This document shows, piece by piece, positions 57,201 through 64,000 of a stretch of 64,000 bases of DNA. The DNA lies in the NCBI GenBank assembly GCA_035236585.1, contig CP141137.1:49064057-49128056 (forward strand), given 5' to 3'. The number at the start of each line of letters is the position of its first letter. Position 1 is the stretch's first letter. A program made the translations under genes and the position numbers. The notes below the pieces were generated by a model. It was not told where the DNA came from, ran no database searches, and saw only the letters and a list, made by a program, of their open reading frames with translations. Origin of the DNA: Warburgia ugandensis (Eukaryota; Streptophyta; Magnoliopsida; Canellales; Canellaceae).

Positions 57201-57556
57201 ATGGGACATTGTTCTCATTTGTCACTTTCTGTTTGAACTATGATGCTATACTTGTAGTATACATTGGTAATGAAACTTTGAATTCTTAAATTTGTCTTCA
57301 TTTTTGTTTGTATACATTTATGATTGGACACAGAATAAGCATTTAAGGCTTATTCATAAAGATAAATTGCCACAGAAAAGGCTTTTTCAAAGTAAATAAT
57401 TATATTGTAATACATGGAAGGTAATACTTGTTTATAAAGAAATTATCGCCATAATTCATGTAATTCATTTCTTTGTTTGAGCATAAAATTATTTAAACTA
57501 GTATGTTAAGATTTTTGAATTTATAAAGTTACTAATGTTTGGACCAAGTGGAAGAA

Positions 57557-57869
57557 TGTTGGAATTCTATGGTCCTTAACATTTGGAATTCAAATATATC
57601 TAATGTATATATCAACTATTTTTTACATGTGTTATAACAGCTGATGACAGTTATCCTTGATGGAAGGATAACTGCCATTGAAAGGAGTTATTTATAAGGG
57701 TCCCTGATTCTTGCAGAAAATGATCTCTGTTCTCCATCATCAGACTCTGCACAAAATCAAAAGATCTTACTATTTTATTGCTAATGGCTGGAGGTAAGTT
57801 ATTGTCCATTCAATTAATTTGCTTCAGTTTTATTCTGATTTACTATAAACATAGTGGAAATGTTTTACG
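57557..57869 (+). repeat. 3' LTR of the copia element (about 313 bp)
   Basis: Starts TGTTGGAATTCTATGG after the purine-rich GGACCAAGTGGAAGAA tract. The end at TTTTACG (57869) is set by alignment with the solo LTR 22413-22722 whose end is GTTTACA. Confidence 0.8.
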
Positions 57870-58039
57870 TACCTGTCTCAAACTAGAATAATAGAACTTA
57901 TCAAAATAGAATAGTATGCAAATATATTAATCAATAGCTCTTTAATTACCAAAATAAGTTATAAATAAAGTGAGATAGAGTTTCAAGAAATTTTATTGGT
58001 CTAGTCTTGAGGATAAAAATGAAAAAAACCTGCTATCAA

Positions 58040-58600
58040 CTATAATTGTATCTGTAGGCCAAAGGAAAAGGGGGCTTTAGGAATTCAGAAAGTTGAAGAT
58101 TAGAGTATTGCATCATTCACTAAACATGTCTGGCATGTTATTAGTAAATGGAGTTCTCTATGGATTAACTAGTCAATAAAAAATACATCAATTTTCTATT
58201 TTAAATTGTGAACTTTCGTAGTAAGTACTTATGTAGGTAGAGAGGAATTCTCAAAGTTAGAATTATAATTAACCATCAATCTTGATGATGACCATGGCGA
58301 CTTAGTTATGATGATGATAGGAGATCCACCATCAATTTGTTGTTTGATATATGACGCATAAATGGAAGTTTGAATGATCATATCTCTAAAGACCTTCACA
58401 TCATCTTCAAAGGGGACAAATATGTTCAATCATTTTAGGATAACAATGGATGGAACTTATCTCTCTTTGGTGACCCAACTCATTGCTAAATCAAGGATCT
58501 TTTCAAGAAGGCTTTGTTTACTACTGATAATAGAGATAAGGCCATATGGAAGCCAACTTAAATAGTGAATACCTTTTAACTAGGGCTTGGTCCTTTGTTA
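58040..58600 (+). pseudogene. L1-type LINE remnant, zinc-binding-RT region
   Basis: 58060-58200 reads CRPKEKGALGIQKVED, a stop in place of Trp, then SIASFTKHVWHVISKWSSLW. This is the 'PK..GGLGI....W' signature after the RT of plant L1 LINEs. Weaker echoes continue to about 58600 (DNNGWNLSLFG, DKAIWKP). Short and broken, it is a different copy from the fragment at 7281-8230. Confidence 0.7.
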
Positions 58601-59109
58601 GAGTTAGATGCACTTCATATAATTGTTTAGTTCATCCACGTAAACTGAGACTAGTTTAAAACATGGCAAGCCATTCAGGAAAACTTCCTACAACAAATTT
58701 CTCAATTAATCTCAGCATGAGGAACAAAGACCCATTGTGTGGTTTATGAAAATCAACATCAAAATCAAATAGTCACTTGTACTCTGCCAATGCCGGTCCC
58801 AAGCCCGAATGAAAAAGGAGAAGGGTCTTTCGTCAGGTGCCAACCAGCAAGGGATAAGTTGAAGATGATTTTGTTATTTATTTCCTTCTTGCAAATGAAT
58901 ATGCATTTGTATATTAGTTTGCAAGGAAGAAATAAAAATAATCTCCAGCTTCTTAAAATATGGCAACCCTTGCATCAGGTGCCAGTTGGCAAGGGAGAAG
59001 CTGAAGATGATTTTGTTATTTCTTTCCTGCTTGTAAGGAAGAAATGAAAATCATCTCCAGCTTCTTAAACTATGAAAACACTAATATGACATGAATCGAA
59101 AACTGACAT

Positions 59110-59330
59110 TTCCTCAAGTTAGGGTGTTCCCATAAGTGAAGCACTGCATTAGATTCTAGGTGCGATGAAAAATGGTCAAGGGTTGCTAGGGCATTCTCCT
59201 AGAAGTGAAGAGCTACATCGGATCCGAGGTGTAGTGATAAATGGGCAAGGGCTGCTAGAGGGTCCCCTCGGAAGCAACGCATTGTATCAGAACACAGGTG
59301 TAGTGAAAAGTGGACATGTGTTCATGCCAT
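59110..59330 (+). repeat. 69-bp tandem units in the 5' leader of LINE copy D
   Basis: GTGCGATG at 59160, GTGTAGTG at 59229 and GTGTAGTG at 59298 start units exactly 69 bp apart, with a partial unit before the first. Each holds 'aaaaatgggcaagggttgctaga' and 'gaagtgaagagctgcatcggatcc' versions. Confidence 0.85.
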
Positions 59331-59382
59331 GGAGATCGAGAAGGGCGTTGGTAAATAGGATATCTCCAGAGCATAAGTTTCA

Positions 59383-60300
59383 TATTGCCACATAGAATAT
59401 AGGGACATTAACAGGTAAGAGTTTGGAGTTAGTAGACATGATAAAACGTAGGAGAGTCAACATCGCTTGTATCTAAGAAACCAAGTGGAAAGGGGATAAA
59501 GCTAGAGAAATCGATGGGTATAAATTATGGTATGTAGGAAAGGATAAAAACAGAAATGGCATAGGAATAATAGTGGATAAAGAATTAAAGGATAAAGTTG
59601 TGGAAGTTAAAAAAATTAGTGATAGAATTATAATAATAGAACTTGTTCTAGGAGAACAGATCATAAATGTTATAAGTGCATACGTACCACAAGTAAGGTT
59701 AAAAGATATAATCAATAGGCAGTTTTGAAAAGATATGGAGAGAGTCATGCAAGAAATTCCCAACATTGAGGGGATATTTATAGGAGTAGACTTAAATGAC
59801 CATGTAGGAAAAGAAAAGGAAGGATATGATAGAATACATGGAGGGTATGGTATAGGTGAACGAAATGAGATGGGGGAAACTATCCTCGATTTTTCTTTGT
59901 CATATAACCTAGCCATTGCAAATACACTCTTTAAGAAGAGGGATGAACACTTAATAACCTTTAAAAGTGGACTTCATAAAAGCCAAATAGACTTCTTTCT
60001 ATTTAGGAATACTGAGTGATCAATGTGTAAGGATTGTAAGGTAATACCCAGTGAGAGTTTAACCTCACAACATAGGTTAATGGTTATGGATATCCATATC
60101 AAAACATGGAAAAAAAAGAAATTAACTTAATACGTATCCAAAAACTAAGTGGTGGAACTTAAAAGGAGAGAAAATAACCTCATTCAAAAATAAGTTGATC
60201 GTAGGAGAAATTTGAAACTGTGAAACAGAAGTAAATATCATGCGGACTAATATGGCTGAGTCCATTAAGAAAGTGGCAAAAGATGCTTTAGGTGTATCGA
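59383..60300 (+). pseudogene. LINE copy D endonuclease remnant
   Basis: FHIAT*NIGTLTGKSLELVD (59383), RRRVNIACI then a stop where Q of the QETK box belongs (tgtatctaagaaacc), GYKLWYVGKDKNRNGIGIIV, INVISAYVPQVRLKD. Then 59735-60019: IEGIFIGVDLNDHVGKEKEG, GERNEMGETILDFSLSYNLA, ITFKSGLHKSQIDFFLFRN. SQIDF is kept and SESLTSQHRLM (60050) keeps the last His. Confidence 0.88.
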
Positions 60301-60524
60301 AAGAGAAAAGGCTATTAGTAAAAGAAACATGGTGGTGAAGTGGAATAGTGGAAAAAGTTATTAAAGAAAAACGTATATGTTTTAAAGCATAGTAGAAGAC
60401 TAAACATAATGAAAACTATAAATAATATAAGAATGCTAAAAAGGTTGCTAAGAGAATAGTAAGTGAGGTTAAACTTAAGACATATGATGAGCTATATAAT
60501 AAACTAGAAACAAGGGAAGGTGAG

Positions 60525-61990
60525 AAGGATGTGTTTAAAATTATAAGAGTAAGAGAACAGAAGGCTAAGGATTTAGATCATGTTAGGTGCATTAGAAGTG
60601 ATGATCAAAGGGTATTAATCAAAGATAATAAGATTAAACAAAGGCGGGAAACATACTTTCAAAAATTGTTAAATGACAATGGCTTTGATAATATAAGGAT
60701 TGAAAATACTATCAACCTAAATAAGATTGGATATTATAGATATGAACGTAGGATTAGAATACCTAAAGTGAAAGAGGCCTTGAAAAAGATGAAATCAGGA
60801 AAAGCCATGGGGCTCAATGTTAGACCTATAGAGTTTTGGAAGCATATGGGAGACATTGGGGTAGTTTGGCTGTCCAAATTGTTTAACAAGATTATAAAAT
60901 CAAAGAAAATGTCTGATGAGTGGAGGAAAAGCTCTATTGTACCAATTTATAAGAATAAAGGAGACATACATAGCTGCCCTAATTATCAAGGGATCAAACT
61001 TATGAGCCACACTATGAAACTTTTTGAAAAAATGATTGAGAAGAGGCTACATCATGAGACAAATGTATTGGAGAATCAGTTTGGTTTCATGCTTGAGAGG
61101 TCTATCATAGAAGCTATTTTCTTACTAAGACAATTGGTAGAGAAATATAGGCAGAGGAGGAAAGACCTCCACATAGTCTTTATCAACTTAAAGAAAGCTA
61201 ATGATAGAGTCCCTAGAGAGTTAATATGGAGGGTGTTGGGCGAGAAAGGGGTTTTACGGGGGTATATAGACATAATTAAAGATATGTATGAGGGAGCGGT
61301 AACAAATGTTAAGACTACTAGTGGTGAGACCAGTGATTTTCCTGTCACTATAGGATTGCACCAAGGATCGGCATCGAGTCCATACCTTTTTACGTTGGTT
61401 ATGGATAAATTAACAAAACATATGAATGAGGAGATTCCTTAGTGCATGCTATATGTAATTGATATAGTCTTAAGTGATGAGACAAGGGAGGGTGTAAACA
61501 CAAAGCTAGAGTTATGGAGAGAAGTATTAGAATCTAAAGGATTTAAAATTAATAGAACTAAGATAGAATATATGGAATGCAATTTTAGCAAGGAGAGTAG
61601 GAGTGGAACACCAGTCAAGATTGATAACTAAGACATCCCTTTAAAAGACCACTTTCAATACTTAGGATCAACGATTCATGAGAGTAGAGAGATTGAGAAG
61701 GAGGTTAGCCAGAGAATCCAAGTGGATTGGAACAAATGGAGATATACATCGTGAGTTTTGTGTGATTGGTGGGTGCCACTCAAACTAAAAGGAAAATTCT
61801 ATAGAATGGCCATAAGGCCGGCCATGCTCTATGGATCAAAATGTTGAGCAGTTAAAGAACATCATGCTCATAGGATGAACGCCACAGAAATGAGAATGTT
61901 GAGATGGATGAGTGATAAGACAAGAAAGGATAAAATTATGAATGAAAATATTAGAGAAAATCTAGGGTAGCACCAATAGGTAACAAGATG
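60525..61990 (+). pseudogene. LINE copy D reverse transcriptase, long open frame
   Basis: A 303-codon open frame (60531-61442), the longest in the window. It has KMKSGKAMGLNVRPIEFWKH, SIVPIYKNKGDIHSCPNYQG, VLENQFGFMLERSIIEAIFL, DLHIVFINLKKANDRVPREL and VTIGLHQGSASSPYLFTLVM. The first catalytic Asp (FIDLEKA in the family) is Asn (FINLKKA). After a stop at 61441 the second box reads CMLYVIDIVLSDET in place of FADDIVL. The distal parts GSTIHES, WNKWRY, MLYGSK and RMLRWMS follow to 61990 with stops. Both catalytic sites are lost. Confidence 0.9.
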
Positions 61991-62244
61991 AGGGAGATTA
62001 GACTGAGGTGGTTTTGACATGTCCAAAGGAGACCGAAAACGGCACTAGTTAGAAGGAGTGAGGCAATGCCAGTAGAAGGTTCTAAAACGGCAAGGGGAAG
62101 GCCCAAAAAAACATGGATAAAAGTGGTGAGGAAAGATTTAAAAACTTTGGGACTAAATGAAGCTATGGTACTTAGTAGAGAGGAATGGAGGAATAAGATT
62201 CATGTGGCCAACCCCTAATTGGGATAAGGTCTTGATGATGATGA

Positions 62245-63350
62245 CTTCCAATGTGCCTATCTTGCTTTGATATAGAGCTCAATTTAAGGAGATTTGGGTA
62301 TAGATTAAGGCTTACAAAACCCCTATTTGATGAAGGTACATGAATACTCTCAAAGCATACAGGAAAATCCCACATTAGCAAAGCTTTTAAAATTGCATTT
62401 AGCTTTGTAGTTTACCACATCTGCCATGGGAGGAATCAAAAAAATTTATGAAAAAGAAGGCACAAATATCTTAAATGACGTCACCATTTCACCTGATGCT
62501 TGGATGTCAAAGAAAGTGATATAGTCGTTAATCAGTAGATGCTAACTAGGTTGGAAGTAAAGCTGGCTTCAAAGGCAAAAAACAAGCTACTTGCAAATGG
62601 GAAAACAAGACACGCAGGTTGTAAAGATCAGTACGGGCCTCTTTGGTGGGCGACATTGGTTCAATGGGTGGCTTACTCAGAGCAATCCAAACGGCTCTTG
62701 ATATTGCTACAAAAAACCAAGTCAGTAGAATATGAATTGAGTTTGATTGAAAAGTCACATTCCTTGGAGCTCCGAACAACTTTGCACTCAACAAGTTTAT
62801 CTACTAGAAGGCAACACATATTCGTATAGAACAAACTCACCTGAGGATTTTTATTTTTATTTTCTTTCATAGTATGATTGCATATGTCAGAGATTAGATG
62901 TTCCCTAAAATGTTGACCATAAATTTAGAGTTAGGTAGGAAAGTACAAAGATTTGTGTGTACATCTAAGGGCTCCGTGATTTCATATATCTGCCCAAATA
63001 CGTCTTCCATTAGATGATCACAACCACTTATACTGGAGGGAGCATCGATGCCTCCAAAAGCTCCAGGATCATTCGTATTTCTGTTTTAGGATATGGTCCA
63101 GAAATGAAGTTGTTGAGAACATGGTCCAGAATGAGCTCAGGACTGACTCCGTGACCCTCCATCTAAGTCCAACTTGACAGGGCTTACCCTTGGGTTGACT
63201 CTGTGATCCTATCCGATCTGAACTTCCCTATTTAGGCATGTCCATTGATGTTTCAAGCTATTGGTTAGGTTTTTTGGTCGAAAAGCTTTTTGGCTAAGTT
63301 TTTTTCCTCATATAGCTAGTAGCCAGAAGTAATTACTGCGGAACTAGAGA
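62245..63350. other. Unassigned DNA with small local repeats
   Basis: No gene is recognised. The frames at 62539-62829 and 62546-62794 are opposite-strand overlaps without motifs. At 63090-63230 there are two diverged repeats of about 80 bp (for example GACTGACTCCGTGACCCTCC and GGTTGACTCTGTGATCCTAT). Confidence 0.45.
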
Positions 63351-63500
63351 AAACTAGTAGAAAAGTAACCAATGCACGTGATTATTTTAAGCAGTCTTTC
63401 TAGGGCCCGGGTGGGCAAAAAGATTAAAACTAACCGAGAAGTAAACAATCCGCAAGATTATTGTAAGTTGCCTTTCTAGGACCCAGGAGGGCAAAAAAAA
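63345..63500. repeat. Tandem duplication, about 75 bp, two copies
   Basis: Both copies have 'agaaaagtaaccaatgcacg' or its relative, GATTATT.TAAG, and 'ctttctagggcccgggtgggca' or 'ctttctaggacccaggagggca', the last ending near 63418 and 63493. Confidence 0.8.
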
Positions 63501-63670
63501 ATGAATGAGTCAGATCATAAGGTGAGGATTCTATAGAGGTGTCATGGACCGAGTCTCCGAAGCTCAGTCTGGATTCTCTCTAAACATGCTCACAAACGAA
63601 CTCTGTCCCAAGAGAGAGACAATAGCAATAAGGTCAAAAGTTTGAATTCTTAGCCAAAGAAGTGAAACGG

Positions 63671-63735
63671 GACTCTGTTGCCCAATAGATAAGGCGCTCG
63701 ATTAAGGTTGTGATTGATTCGAAAGGGCCTGTCTT
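63671..63735 (+). ncRNA. tRNA-Arg-like sequence: degenerate tRNA gene or SINE head
   Basis: GACTCTGTTGCCCAATAGAT followed by AAGGCGCTCG strongly resembles the 5' half of plant cytosolic tRNA-Arg: acceptor strand, D arm and polymerase III A box. A B-box-like GATTGATTCGAAAGG follows at about 63713. The anticodon arm and the 3' acceptor strand (which should read ..AGAGTC) are not there, so it cannot fold as a full tRNA. A tRNA-derived SINE or a decayed tRNA gene are the two readings. Confidence 0.45.
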
Positions 63736-64000
63736 CGCACTTTGAACGTTATCTTAATTCGCTATCCATTACCACGTCCAGAATGTCCATTCACAGAAAG
63801 AAAAGGTAGAGGCATACACCATTGCATTTAAACTTTCTAGTCCTCCATCCTAAATAGAACAAATTAAAGGCTTAGATTTACAAGATGCGGATGTGGTTGG
63901 ACTATGAGGAATTGCTCCTCCAAAACATGATCTAGGAAATAAATGCTTCGATCACTACGCGAGCAAGCCCCATCTCAATAGGTCGAGACAGCATCGCGAT
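63736..64000. other. Unassigned, right edge of window
   Basis: No feature recognised. If the tRNA-like stretch is a SINE head, this would hold its body. Confidence 0.3.

Larger units (their letters stand above)
53690..57869 (+). mobile_element. Ty1/copia retrotransposon, 5'-truncated, with 3' LTR
   Basis: Order is gag C-end, protease, integrase, RT, RNase H, LTR: integrase before RT defines copia. The 5' LTR, primer site and most of gag are absent; the element starts abruptly near 53690 where CACTA sequence ends. Stops are scattered throughout, but the RT and RNase H pieces have long open frames (178 and 161 codons). A related solo LTR is at 22413. Confidence 0.9.
58781..62244 (+). mobile_element. 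Near full-length RTE LINE copy D (about 3.46 kb)
   Basis: The 5' end (ACTCTGCCAATGCCGGTCCC, then AAGCCCGAATGAAAAAGGAG) matches the complement of the 5' end of copy B. The 3' end is CTTGATGATGATGA at 62231-62244. Between them are a leader with an internal duplication (58840-59070: GATGATTTTGTTATTT twice), 69-bp repeats, endonuclease and RT. I could not find a clear target duplication. Many stops make it inactive. Confidence 0.88.

Noticed and set aside
57870..58780. A 5' LTR or further CACTA right end after the copia element
   Set aside because: No TG...CA pair or inverted CACTA motif was found; only L1-type debris is seen.
59473..59916. 147-codon minus-strand frame
   Set aside because: Antisense of the LINE copy D endonuclease, which is clearly on the plus strand.
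61076..61348. 90-codon minus-strand frame
   Set aside because: Antisense of the LINE copy D reverse transcriptase.

Overview
The window is nuclear DNA from a flowering plant whose species I cannot name. It is AT-rich and packed with decayed transposable elements. These include Tekay/Del-type chromovirus LTRs more than 2.4 kb long, RTE-clade LINEs ending in (TTGATGATG)n tails, L1-type LINE debris, a Ty1/copia element, a CACTA DNA transposon with the plant Tnp2 and Ulp1-like proteins, MITEs, and long CT/GA/CA microsatellites. I found no intact host gene. Every recognisable coding stretch belongs to a transposon and is broken by stops, frameshifts or deletions.

Layout. 1-2451: 3' part of a long gypsy LTR with a higher-order tandem repeat. 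2452-6695: minus-strand RTE LINE (copy A) split by a 2.84-kb solo LTR (3323-6163, 5-bp target duplication GTTTT). 7281-8230: L1-type LINE debris. 8529-8665 and 10370-10792: two MITE-like elements. 12341-17684: RTE LINE copy C split by a 4.4-kb solo LTR (13184-17581, target duplication ATCAG). 18511-22412: CA and GA microsatellites and a local duplication. 22413-22722: solo copia LTR. 22723-24623: low-copy-looking DNA with a weak promoter candidate. 24643-27983: full-length RTE LINE copy B with a perfect 19-bp target duplication. About 28790-30180: gypsy LTR-like debris. 30305 to about 53690: CACTA transposon remains with a terminal CACTA motif, subterminal palindromes, a broken Ulp1-type gene and a broken Tnp2 gene. 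They are interrupted by a 13.2-kb gypsy chromovirus (33646-46855) with both LTRs, a Met-tRNA primer site, gag, protease, RT, RNase H, integrase and chromodomain. About 53690-57869: 5'-truncated copia element with its 3' LTR. 58040-58600: L1-type debris. 58781-62244: near full-length RTE LINE copy D. 62245-64000: unassigned DNA with a tRNA-Arg-like/SINE-like head.

Reading the elements together gives a relative history. The RTE LINEs are older than the chromovirus LTRs lying inside copies A and C. The CACTA element is older than the chromovirus inside it. The CACTA Tnp2 gene was later split into head-to-head halves by an apparent inversion. The most interesting structural signals are a hairpin at the same place in five chromovirus LTRs, with compensatory base changes and next to candidate splice signals; 69-bp repeated monomers at the 5' end of the RTE LINEs; the 107-bp higher-order repeat in the first LTR; and the Tnp2 inversion. 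I saw no obvious new protein system. All coordinates of degenerate features are by eye and boundaries may be off by tens of bases.
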